Source of the DNA: Thermodesulfobacteriota bacterium
GTDB lineage: Bacteria; Desulfobacterota; BSN033; UBA1163
Reading direction: 5' to 3'
Length of the DNA: 29,048 bases
NCBI GenBank assembly: GCA_030024065.1
Contig: JASEIE010000008.1
Span: forward strand, 3,391 to 32,438
Below are positions 7,569 through 15,115 of this stretch, in pieces. The stretch's first letter is position 1. Every line of letters starts with the position of its first letter. The notes under the pieces were generated by a model. That model ran no database searches, was not told where the DNA came from, and worked only from the letters and a program-made list of their open reading frames with translations. A program made the translations under genes and the position numbers.

Positions 7569-8534
7569 ATGGACATATTGATTGGAGTTGCAGTATTCAT
7601 TACCGTTTTGCTTTTGATAGAGGGGGCCTATTTTGCAATAAGGACCCTGAGAGGGCCAGAAAAAAGGGTAGTGAAAAAGCGGCTCCGGACGCTCTCCGCT
7701 TCAGGAATTGAAGATGAGAGCATTGATATTTTGCGGAAAAAATTGTTAAGCAAGATTCCATGGTTCAACAGGCTTCTTTTGAGCTTTAACTGGACAGATA
7801 AGTTGAATCGTCTTCTGGAACAGGCAGATACCAAACACCCTCTCGGTCTTTTTGTATTACTTACGTTTTTACTCACTTTTGCCGGTTTTTTAGGAAGTTC
7901 ATGGCTTACTTCAAACTATCTGATTGTCATACCAGCGACAATCATTTTAGGAATGATACCATTTTTTTATGTTTATACAAAAAAGAAACGTAGGATGGAA
8001 AAATTTCAGAGGCAGTTGCCCGAAGCCCTCGATCTAATTGCCAGGGCTTTGAGAGCCGGGCATGCCTTTACAGGCGGTCTCAAGATGGTAGCCGATGAAA
8101 TGGGCGACCCCGTCGGCACCGAATTCGATAAGACCCTCGACGAGATTAATTTTGGAATAGGCATTCCCGAAGCCTTAAAAGGCCTTTCGAACCGGGTTGA
8201 TTGTCCCGACCTTAAGTTTTTCGTCATTTCGGTCATTATTCAAAGGGAAACAGGAGGGAATCTGGCAGAGATTCTGGATAACCTTTCCTATCTGATTCGT
8301 GAGAGGTTTAAACTTTTTGGCCGTATCCGGGTATTGTCCGCACAGGGAAGGCTTTCAGCCGCCATCCTGATCGCCCTTCCCTTCCTCGTAGCGCTTGTTC
8401 TCTCTTTCATTAACCCAGGATATATTGGAACATTAAGCAAAGACCCCATCGGAAGGATACTGGCCATTCTTGCACTCTTCATGATGATCTTCGGGGTTCT
8501 GGTAATGAAAAGAATGATTGCCATTAAGGTATAG
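7569..8534 (+). CDS. tadB: Tad inner-membrane platform protein TadB
   Basis: A 321-residue type II secretion F-domain protein. There is an N-terminal membrane segment (ILIGVAVFITVLLLIEGAYF), a basic cytoplasmic stretch, and a membrane pair around residues 95-140 (FVLLTFLLTFAGFLGSSW; YLIVIPATIILGMIPFFYVY). The GspF-like cytoplasmic domain follows, with LPEALDLIARALRAGHAF and IIQRETGGNLAEILDNLS, and then C-terminal membrane segments. TadB and TadC together form the platform that couples the ATPase to pilus assembly. The start at 7569 is preceded by AAAGGT next to repeat copy B. tadC follows after only 8 bases. Confidence 0.93.
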   Translation: MDILIGVAVFITVLLLIEGAYFAIRTLRGPEKRVVKKRLRTLSASGIEDESIDILRKKLLSKIPWFNRLLLSFNWTDKLNRLLEQADTKHPLGLFVLLTFLLTFAGFLGSSWLTSNYLIVIPATIILGMIPFFYVYTKKKRRMEKFQRQLPEALDLIARALRAGHAFTGGLKMVADEMGDPVGTEFDKTLDEINFGIGIPEALKGLSNRVDCPDLKFFVISVIIQRETGGNLAEILDNLSYLIRERFKLFGRIRVLSAQGRLSAAILIALPFLVALVLSFINPGYIGTLSKDPIGRILAILALFMMIFGVLVMKRMIAIKV

Positions 8535-8542
8535 GAAGGTCC

Positions 8543-9502
8543 ATGATAAGTTCGGAATTTATGATATCCATTCTTGTATTTATCTCCATAGCGCTTTTTG
8601 CCCTGGGAATTTATCTCTATTCAGGCTACCGTGCCGAGCGGCGGGAGTTGGTCAAGAGAATAAAACAGATTGACAAAGGAATGCGTCCGGAAGAAAAAAC
8701 AAGATTTTTCGATACATTTAAAAACCATTGGGGCAGTTTCATTGGGTCAATGGGGACTATTTTAAAACCCAAAAAGGAAGAAGAGCTCTCCCATCTCCGA
8801 AAGACATTTCTAAAGGCAGGATACCGGGGCGAAGATGCAACGCTCTTCTTCTTCGGCATCAAGGCTTTTCTGGCCATCCTGTTTTTTGTGGCCTTTTTCT
8901 TGATGAAATTATATGTCTTTAAAACCATGAAGCCCCTCCATTTCATGATCTTCTCCGTTTTATCTCTCATGATCGGTCTTTATCTGCCCAATCTCTGGTT
9001 GAAGTTGAAAATTGCAAGCAGAAAAGAGAAGATCCAGCAAGGCCTTCCCGATGCCCTCGATCTGATGGTGGTCTGTGTGGAGGCCGGAACAGGGTTGGAC
9101 GCCGCGATCAACCGCGTCGGCGAAGAAATGAAACTCACAAATAAGGTGCTGAGCGAAGAGTTCAGGCTCCTGAACCTTGAATTGAGGGCTGGAAAACAGC
9201 GCCACGACGCCTTGAGAAACCTGGCTCTCAGGACCGATCTTGAGGATGTAAGCAGCCTTGTGACCTTGCTGATCCAGACAGAGAGGTTTGGGACGAGTAT
9301 TGGCCAGGCCCTCAGGGTTCATGCCGATTCCATGAGGACAAAGAGGTATCAAAAGGCAGAGGAGATAGCCCAAAAAATGCCGGTGAAATTGATATTTCCT
9401 CTTGTCCTTTTTATCTTCCCGGCTCTGTTAGTCGTGATTTTAGGACCTGCGATTATCAGTATCTTCAGGACGTTGCTTCCCGCACTGGCAGGAGGGCGGT
9501 GA
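8543..9502 (+). CDS. tadC: Tad inner-membrane platform protein TadC
   Basis: A 319-residue type II secretion F-domain protein and the partner of TadB. It has an N-terminal membrane segment (ISILVFISIALFALGIYLY), a middle membrane pair (LFFFGIKAFLAILFFVAFFL and FMIFSVLSLMIGLYLPNLW), and the F-domain with LPDALDLMVVCVEAGTGLDA and LIQTERFGTSIGQALRVHAD. C-terminal segments follow, with the typical PVKLIFPLVLFIFPALLVV. AGGAAGG lies just before the ATG. The 8-base spacing from tadB implies translational coupling. Confidence 0.93.
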   Translation: MISSEFMISILVFISIALFALGIYLYSGYRAERRELVKRIKQIDKGMRPEEKTRFFDTFKNHWGSFIGSMGTILKPKKEEELSHLRKTFLKAGYRGEDATLFFFGIKAFLAILFFVAFFLMKLYVFKTMKPLHFMIFSVLSLMIGLYLPNLWLKLKIASRKEKIQQGLPDALDLMVVCVEAGTGLDAAINRVGEEMKLTNKVLSEEFRLLNLELRAGKQRHDALRNLALRTDLEDVSSLVTLLIQTERFGTSIGQALRVHADSMRTKRYQKAEEIAQKMPVKLIFPLVLFIFPALLVVILGPAIISIFRTLLPALAGGR

Positions 9503-9560
9503 AAGGCTGGTTCAATCCACAGTGATCAGTTATCAGTGGTCAGTAATCAGAGAGGTTTTT

Positions 9561-10970
9561 ATGAAAGTGAGATGGAAGAGAGCTACTGGAGTGGTTCTAT
9601 CCGTTGGCCTATTTCTTTTTTCCCTCATCGGTTGTTCCACCATGAAGGATTTATTAGGCCAGATCGGGTTTTGGGATATGAGCAGTCAAAATCCTGAGCA
9701 AATCGAAAAAGAAATTTCCAGGTTTGTCTCTCATATTCGACCCCAACCGGGTAATCCTGATTCCCATTACCTGCTTGCCTGTTATTACCAGGACAGAGAC
9801 AGGCACAAGGAGGCCATAGAAGAGTTCCGGAAGGTTTTGTCAATCGATCGCCGGTATGTAAAAGCTTATAATGGAGTAGGAGTATCAAACGACATGCTCG
9901 GAGATTTTCCTACAGCAATTACATATTATAAGATGGCCTTAAGTTTGGATCCGAATCTCGACTATCTCCATAACAACCTGGGTTATTCCTATCTGCTCCA
10001 GGGAAATATTGACGAGGCGATCCTTGCCTTTCAAAGGGCGATTGCTCTGAATGGTCAGGAGGACCGTTTCCACAACAACCTTGGGGTGGCTTATGCAGAG
10101 AAAGGCCAGTATGATTTGGCCCTGGTTGAATTAAGGCTGGCCGGCGATGAAGCCAAGGCTCACCATAACATGGCCCAGCTCTATTTTAAGAAGGGGTTAT
10201 ATCATGAAGCAAAAGACCATTACGCAAAAGCCTTATCCCTCAATCCCTCACTGACCGTTGTCGGCACCGGACTTGATGCAGCCAGTACCCTGGCAAGGAT
10301 TTTTGAACCCGAGAATAAGAAACTGGCGGTGAAGGCGCTTGTAATACCTAATCAACCCGTGATTAAGAAAGAAGAAGCAATAAAGGTTGCCGCTGCGCTC
10401 CGGTCGCCGGAAAAATATCCGGATGCCAAACAGACTATTGCTGAAATTCCCCAGGAGGGGCAAATAGAAGCCGGAATCCTAACGCAAGAGACGCCTTTAA
10501 TCCGAATGGAGACAACCATCGTCAGAATTGAAGAACTGAAACAGCCGGAACATCCGAAAACCTCTGAATCGGCAACGGTCAAATCCCAGCCTCCGGCCAG
10601 GAACGAGAATGAGGTCAGGGTCGAAGAGATTCTTTCCCTGAAAAAAGCGGGAATCGAGATTTCGAATGGAAACGGAGTTAACCGGATGGCCTGGAGAGTC
10701 GGCAATTATTTAAAAGAGAAAGGTCTGAGCGTGGTGAGGCTGACCAACGCAGACCATTTTAACCACAACGAAACAATCATTTATTATCAGAATGGACAGA
10801 GAGAATCGGTTGATCTTTTAACGGATTATCTGCCCGTGAATTTCGACAAGGAAGAGATCAAGAAGCTCGACAGGCCGGACATAAAAATTAAGGTGCTGGT
10901 CGGGAAGGACCTGGTTCCCAAGAATAAGATGTTTGAAAACAATAACGGCACCCGGAAAAAACAGGGCTGA
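9561..10970 (+). CDS. TadD-like TPR lipoprotein with LytR_C-like C-terminal domain
   Basis: A 469-residue predicted lipoprotein. The ATG at 9561 (GAGAGG upstream) gives MKVRWKRATGVVLSVGLFLF followed by a lipobox SLIGC. An earlier ATG at 9522 lies in a CAGT/ATCAG repetitive tract and is rejected. Residues about 50-235 hold five or six TPR units (for example HNNLGYSYLLQGNIDEAI and HNNLGVAYAEKGQYDLAL), as in the TadD pilotin-like family. After a low-complexity linker, residues about 370-460 match the LytR C-terminal (LytR_C) domain pattern: GIEISNGNGVNRMAWRVGNY, then GLSVVRLTNADHFNHNET, IIYYQNG and VLVGKDL. In Tad loci TadD helps outer-membrane secretin assembly; the LytR_C part may touch the cell wall, which is inference. 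Confidence 0.85.
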   Translation: MKVRWKRATGVVLSVGLFLFSLIGCSTMKDLLGQIGFWDMSSQNPEQIEKEISRFVSHIRPQPGNPDSHYLLACYYQDRDRHKEAIEEFRKVLSIDRRYVKAYNGVGVSNDMLGDFPTAITYYKMALSLDPNLDYLHNNLGYSYLLQGNIDEAILAFQRAIALNGQEDRFHNNLGVAYAEKGQYDLALVELRLAGDEAKAHHNMAQLYFKKGLYHEAKDHYAKALSLNPSLTVVGTGLDAASTLARIFEPENKKLAVKALVIPNQPVIKKEEAIKVAAALRSPEKYPDAKQTIAEIPQEGQIEAGILTQETPLIRMETTIVRIEELKQPEHPKTSESATVKSQPPARNENEVRVEEILSLKKAGIEISNGNGVNRMAWRVGNYLKEKGLSVVRLTNADHFNHNETIIYYQNGQRESVDLLTDYLPVNFDKEEIKKLDRPDIKIKVLVGKDLVPKNKMFENNNGTRKKQG

Positions 10971-10992
10971 CCCCATTGTTGATAAAGATGCG

Positions 10993-11096
10993 GTTAAATC
11001 AATTGCATACTCCCATAAAAAGGCTGTTTCCACCCTTTTGAGGATACCTTGCAAAGGTCACTCTTGGATTGATCCATGGGATGACATTGATTTAAC
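10993..11096. repeat. MITE-like inverted repeat between the TPR gene and the small exported gene
   Basis: GTTAAATCAAT (10993-11003) is a perfect inverted match of ATTGATTTAAC (11086-11096), 104 bp end to end. The similarity extends inward imperfectly (TGCATACTCCCAT against ATGGGATGACA). It fills most of a 223-base gap with no supported gene. The open frames here lack ribosome-binding sites and family resemblance. Confidence 0.5.
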
Positions 11097-11193
11097 AGCC
11101 ATTCCTCTCTGGGTAAGGGTTTGATAAATCCAGCCGCCGAATTTAATGCAACAACGGGGTTAATACAAACCCCGGTGAAAGGAGTTCAGTCTG

Positions 11194-11517
11194 ATGAAAA
11201 AGATTTCGATTTCCATTCTGATTGCAATGGTTATTGCCCTCTCTTCGCCTGTTGCCTATGGAGAAGAAGTAGGGCAGGTCACCGTTGGGATGAAAATTCT
11301 GGACCTTATCGTTGTGAGACCTATCAGTATCGTCGTGTCCACGGCCTCTACGGCAATCTATCTCGCTACAGTTCCCATCACATTTCCGGCAGGCGTCTCA
11401 GAGCCTGCAGCAAGGGCCCTCGTCGAAGCTCCGTGGAGGTTTACCGGAGCAAGATATCTGGGGGAGTTCGACCATTATAAAGACGGCAATCCCATAACAA
11501 TTTTCTACGAAAAATAA
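11194..11517 (+). CDS. Small exported protein of unknown function
   Basis: A 107-residue protein with a clear Sec signal peptide (KKISISILIAMVIALSSPVAYG, cleavage likely after AYG). The ATG follows AAAGGAG at good spacing. The mature part has a second hydrophobic stretch (ISIVVSTASTAIYLATVPI), then EPAARALVEAPWRFTGARYLGEF and a C-terminal YKDGNPITIFYEK. I recognise this as a pattern recurring in uncharacterised exported proteins of related bacteria but cannot assign a function. It sits between two TPR lipoprotein genes of the Tad cluster, and the next gene starts about 20 bases downstream, so a role in the same envelope machinery is possible. Confidence 0.75.
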   Translation: MKKISISILIAMVIALSSPVAYGEEVGQVTVGMKILDLIVVRPISIVVSTASTAIYLATVPITFPAGVSEPAARALVEAPWRFTGARYLGEFDHYKDGNPITIFYEK

Positions 11518-11537
11518 TTTAGGAGAGGGTGGGCATC

Positions 11538-12491
11538 GTGAAAAAATCGGTGAAGAAACTATTTCTATGCCTTCTTCTCTTTTTGATGGTAGGCCCATGG
11601 GGATGTGCCAAGCGAAGTCCTCAGCAAGATACCCTGAAAAAATATCGAAAGATGATGGAAAGGCAAAAAACGGCCATGGCCAGGGAGGAGGAAGAGGCGT
11701 CAAAAAAAGTCCCCGAGATGACCGCAGCAGGGCATGAGAGATTGGGAGACCAGCATCTCAGCCGGGGGAACCTGGACATGGCCTTCCTGCAGTATGATAA
11801 AGCCCTGCGTTTAGAGCCCAACCAGGTTCGGTTACGTTACAAAATGGGGCGCCTCTTTTTAGAGAAGGGGCTTCCTGAAGAGGCAAAAAAGGAGTTCGAA
11901 GAGGTTCTGAAAGACAATCCTTCCTATGCCCTGGCTTACGAAGGTTTGGGCCGGGCATATTTTAATACGGGCGCATTTAATGATGCCGAGAAAAGTTTTC
12001 ATAAAGCCGTCCAGTTGGACTCTAACTTGTGGCAGGCCTATAATTTCATGGGGATCATTTATGACCGCCAAAATCAGTTTGAAGAAGCCGTAGCCCAATA
12101 TAAGACAGCCATTTCCCTTCAACCCAATATGCCCAGCCTGTATAATAACCTTGGGATGTCCCTTTTTTTAAAAGGGGATTATGATAAGGCGATTAAGGCC
12201 TTTATCGAAGGCTTAAGGATTGAGAAATCCGACAAGAAAATTTATAACAACCTGGCCCTGGCTTTGTATAAAATGGAGAGATACCAGGAGGCCCTCGAAG
12301 CATTTAAAAAGGGTGGGGACGAGGCATCTGCTTATTATAATCTGGGGTGCCTCTATCTGATGGAAGAAAAATATAATGACGCAATTGGAGCCTTTGAAAA
12401 AGCCATTGACCTCAAACCAGGCTTTTATATCAAGGCTTATGAAAATTTAAAGAAAGCAAGGCAAGAAACTAACAAAACCCAAAAAAAGTAA
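11538..12491 (+). CDS. TPR repeat lipoprotein, TadD-like
   Basis: A 317-residue predicted lipoprotein. The GTG at 11538 is preferred over GTG 11529 because AGGAGAG (11521-11527) is then about 10 bases away. Signal peptide KKSVKKLFLCLLLFLMVG is followed by a lipobox-like PWGC. A charged helical linker (about 30-65) follows, then roughly seven TPR units to the end (for example LGDQHLSRGNLDMAFLQYDK, YNNLGMSLFLKGDYDKAI and YYNLGCLYLMEEKYNDAI). It probably works with the other TPR lipoprotein in outer-membrane assembly of the Tad machinery; this is inferred from position. The TAA stop coincides with the left TAAA flank of repeat element copy C. Confidence 0.85.
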   Translation: MKKSVKKLFLCLLLFLMVGPWGCAKRSPQQDTLKKYRKMMERQKTAMAREEEEASKKVPEMTAAGHERLGDQHLSRGNLDMAFLQYDKALRLEPNQVRLRYKMGRLFLEKGLPEEAKKEFEEVLKDNPSYALAYEGLGRAYFNTGAFNDAEKSFHKAVQLDSNLWQAYNFMGIIYDRQNQFEEAVAQYKTAISLQPNMPSLYNNLGMSLFLKGDYDKAIKAFIEGLRIEKSDKKIYNNLALALYKMERYQEALEAFKKGGDEASAYYNLGCLYLMEEKYNDAIGAFEKAIDLKPGFYIKAYENLKKARQETNKTQKK

Positions 12492-12635
12492 ACCCCGTTA
12501 GAACTCCAACGGGGCATTAAACCCCGCCCTCCGGGGTGGAACCCCCTACGGGGCGGAACCCGGAGTTATTATGAAATGTAATCCCGCCATAGGCGGGACT
12601 GCATAACAGCGGGGCATTATTTCTAACGGGGTAAA
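12489..12635. mobile_element. Miniature inverted-repeat element, copy C, at the stop codon of the TPR gene
   Basis: The 139-bp core at 12493-12631 has ends CCCCGTTAGAA and TTCTAACGGGG. It is flanked by TAAA on both sides (12489-12492 and 12632-12635). Internal features are GGGGCATTA twice (12511-12519 and 12611-12619), a hairpin CCGCCCtCCGGGG...CCCCctacGGGGCGG, and TCCCGCCataGGCGGGA. The left flank overlaps the TAA stop of the upstream gene, so the insertion left that stop intact. Confidence 0.8.
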
Positions 12636-12754
12636 ATCAATAAAATTGATTGTCTTATTCACCACCCTCCTTTCTTTGCATTCCCGTATGATTTCACTCT
12701 ATTTATATCTTTCAATTTATACATTTTCCGATATGGTGAGAGGACTATTCTGAA

Positions 12755-14296
12755 ATGAAAAAGAAATTGAATTTTTTAATTCCTTCCATTGGAGAGATAT
12801 TTTTTATAACTCTTTTTCTCACCCTATTGCTCTCTAATAAATCGGTTCTTTTAGATGATGCTGATACTGGCTGGCATATTCGGATTGGTGAATTTATTTT
12901 GGACAATTTTTCGATCCCGCGTTTTGATATTTTCTCTTATGTCACACCTCCTCTCCCATGGATCACCATCGAATGGCTGCCAGAACTCTTCATGGCTTTA
13001 ATCCATCGAGCCCTGGGGTTGACTGGTGTGGCGATATTTTTTGCATTTTTAATATCCCTTCTTTATTATTTATTATTTAGAATAATTAGGCTGTATAAGG
13101 GCAATATTATTTTTGATGTTTTGATTATTCTAATTGTGGTGATATCTTCAATGTTCCATTGGTTGGCGAGACCTTTTATCCTCTCGCTGCTGCTTTTTCT
13201 TGTCTCATATAATATTCTTGAAAAATTTCAAAGTAATGGCAAGAATTATCTATATTTTCTGCCACTCATCATGTTGCTCTGGACCAACCTGCACGGTGGT
13301 TTTATAACCGGTTTCATCCTTATAGGAACTTACTTGTTTTGTAATATTATCATTCTTCTTATTTCCAAAAACGGGAAGAAGGAGGAGTATAAGAAAAAAA
13401 TAAAAATCTTGGGGTTAACAACTCTTCTGTGTCTGATGGCAACTCTTATTAATCCATTTGGCTACAATGTTTTTTTATACACTTTTAAGGTCCTTTCAAA
13501 CAAATATCTTATGAGTAATATTGTAGAGTTTTTGCCACTGAATTTTCAAAATCCATCGATGGGACCTTTCAAATATCTATTTCTTATTGTTATGACAATG
13601 ATGGCCCTTACAGGAAAGCAATTAAGGTTCCACGAACTCTTATCGATACTTCTGTTTACAACTATGTCTATCTATTCTATGAGGAATGTCTTTTTTTTCG
13701 CCATTGTCGTCGCCCCGATCCTGTCAAGGCATTCTAATTTGATTTTCAATCAGTTGGAGGGGAGGTTCGTAAACTTTCTTAAGAAAAGAGATGAGAATAT
13801 TACAAAAATCGATACTTCAGCGAAGACCTATATATGGGTTTTCCCATTCATTTTTATGGCTGCGATCGTCCTGAGCTATCGATTAGAGATTGGGTTTGAT
13901 GAAAAGGAGAAACCAGTGGCCGCTGTGGAGTTTTTAAAGAAGGAGTTCATAAAAGGAAATATGTTTAATAATGATGAATTTGGTGATTATATAATTTATA
14001 GTGCCTATCCAAAATATAAAGTTTTTATTCATGGCAAAATGGATTGGCACGCTGAAGAAAAGCTCAGGGAATATTCAAAGGTAACAAAATTCGAACAGGG
14101 ATGGGAAGATATCATAAGAAAATATGACATAAATTGGATTATTTTCGAAACAGACCATGTATTTTCAAGATTCCTAAGAGAGCGAGAAGATTGGAAGCTG
14201 ATATATACTGACAAAGTCGCCAGTATTTTTGTACGAAATGTACCTGATAACTTTGAAATCATCCAAAAATATCAAAAACCCCACTCTCCAGATTAA
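12755..14296 (+). CDS. Polytopic membrane protein, GT-C glycosyltransferase-like
   Basis: A 513-residue protein with about ten hydrophobic segments between residues 10 and 380. The first external loop has LLDDADTGWHIRIGEFIL, then IPRFDIFSY and WITIEWLPELF, a layout typical of uncharacterised GT-C-fold-like membrane proteins that use polyprenyl-linked sugars. After the last segment a soluble C-terminal domain follows (GNMFNNDEFGDYIIY, YPKYKVFIHGKMDWH, KYDINWIIFETDH). The start has AGAGGA upstream. The gene is visibly richer in A/T than its neighbours and is bounded by repeat clusters on both sides, so it may have been acquired. The substrate is unknown; a link to pilus or surface glycosylation would be speculation from position. 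Confidence 0.7.
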   Translation: MKKKLNFLIPSIGEIFFITLFLTLLLSNKSVLLDDADTGWHIRIGEFILDNFSIPRFDIFSYVTPPLPWITIEWLPELFMALIHRALGLTGVAIFFAFLISLLYYLLFRIIRLYKGNIIFDVLIILIVVISSMFHWLARPFILSLLLFLVSYNILEKFQSNGKNYLYFLPLIMLLWTNLHGGFITGFILIGTYLFCNIIILLISKNGKKEEYKKKIKILGLTTLLCLMATLINPFGYNVFLYTFKVLSNKYLMSNIVEFLPLNFQNPSMGPFKYLFLIVMTMMALTGKQLRFHELLSILLFTTMSIYSMRNVFFFAIVVAPILSRHSNLIFNQLEGRFVNFLKKRDENITKIDTSAKTYIWVFPFIFMAAIVLSYRLEIGFDEKEKPVAAVEFLKKEFIKGNMFNNDEFGDYIIYSAYPKYKVFIHGKMDWHAEEKLREYSKVTKFEQGWEDIIRKYDINWIIFETDHVFSRFLREREDWKLIYTDKVASIFVRNVPDNFEIIQKYQKPHSPD

Positions 14297-14526
14297 AAGG
14301 TTCCTTTGAGTAAGCTTTTATACGGTCCCCAAGGGTGATTCTTTCGAAGAAAAAGATGCCTTCCCTCTTCTTTAAAACGATACCTTTACCAATCTTGGAT
14401 ATTCCGGTGGATATTTTTGGGTAATCATAACAGCCATAGGCCTGTTTTTGAGGCCTGGTATAAGTAATTAGGCCCTTAGCGCAACAACATCGACAAAAGA
14501 TTGTCGATATATTCCCGACCGAAATA

Positions 14527-14605
14527 CCCCCCTTTAGCAAAGGGGGGCGAGGGGGGATTTGAGACCGTGGGAAATCCCCCTCAATCCCCCCTTTTTCAAA
14601 GGGGG
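14527..14605. repeat. Paired CCCCCTTT/AAAGGGGG hairpin repeat
   Basis: Hairpin CCCCCCTTTagcAAAGGGGGG (14527-14547) is followed by GGGGGATTT paired with AAATCCCCC (about 14552-14580) and a second hairpin CCCCCCTTTttcAAAGGGGG (14586-14605). The two outer hairpins are related, forming a head-to-head repeat pair. Confidence 0.75.
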
Positions 14606-14629
14606 AGGTTAATAAGTCCATTTTGAGAC

Positions 14630-14675
14630 TGCCCCGAAGGGGCCCCATCTTCCGGGCGAAGTCCCGGATGAGGCG
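14630..14675. repeat. Short hairpin pair CCCCGAAGGGG / CCGGGcgaagtCCCGG
   Basis: Two adjacent small hairpins, CCCCGAAGGGG (from about 14633) and CCGGGCGAAGTCCCGG (from about 14653), lie between larger repeats. No T-tract follows. They are probably part of the same repeat cluster. Confidence 0.5.
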
Positions 14676-14736
14676 TAGGCCCTTACACATTGAAGTCTGA
14701 GAATTTATTTCTAACATTTTGGCCCCCCAAAAATCT

Positions 14737-14825
14737 CCCCTCCCCTGGCGGGAGGGGATTGAGGGGAGGGGGACCAAATTAGTTTTGTCCACCCCCACCT
14801 TCATCCTCCCCCATCGAAGGGGGAG
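14737..14825. repeat. CCCCTCCC/GGGAGGGG hairpin repeat pair
   Basis: CCCCTCCC-ctggc-GGGAGGGG (14737-14757) and CTCCCCC-atcgaa-GGGGGAG (14806-14825) flank a spacer with more G-runs and C-runs that can also pair. The layout resembles the repeat at 14527-14605. Confidence 0.65.
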
Positions 14826-15115
14826 GAGATTAAATGGGGAAAATTTCAAATATCTTTGGCTAGTTATTGGTGGAGGGTTTCTAAGGGCTTCAATTAATGG
14901 GATACCATATAATTTCCAACTTATTGAAATTATTATACATCTAATTGTGAAAAGATTTTTTTGACCTTCTGGGCGGGAGATATTATATTTAAACTGGTTA
15001 GGAAGGGCAGGATAGAAAAATTCGGTTTTTGCTTTTAATATAGATCCCTCCTTTATTCCCCAGCATTAAAAATTTTAATCAAATTAGGATAGGCCCTATC
15101 GGAGGCCTTAAGAAA

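Larger units (their letters stand above)
14297..15115. other. 819-base gap packed with palindromic repeats, no supported gene
   Basis: This stretch contains G/C-rich hairpin repeats at 14527-14605, 14630-14675 and 14737-14825 (listed separately). The last 250 bases are AT-rich and lead to the metallopeptidase gene. On the minus strand an open frame crosses 14300-14480 with codons that look plausible (ISTGISKIGKGIVL, ERITLGDRI), but it runs into hairpin repeats and has no start, so I do not call it a gene. It may be a decayed remnant. Confidence 0.6.

Noticed and set aside
8960..9373. A 137-codon minus-strand frame opposite tadC
   Set aside because: It is a shadow of the well-supported TadC gene.
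10933..11480. Small plus-strand frames around the 10971-11193 gap
   Set aside because: They overlap the end of the TPR gene, an inverted repeat and the signal-peptide gene, and have no ribosome site or family resemblance.
14527..14825. Hairpins considered as a CRISPR array
   Set aside because: Units are palindromic, unequal in spacing and not separated by unique spacers of constant length; no cas genes are present.
14259..14849. A 196-codon minus-strand open frame through the repeat-rich gap
   Set aside because: Much of it is made of hairpin repeats, and it has no ribosome site; only the 14300-14480 part looks even weakly coding.
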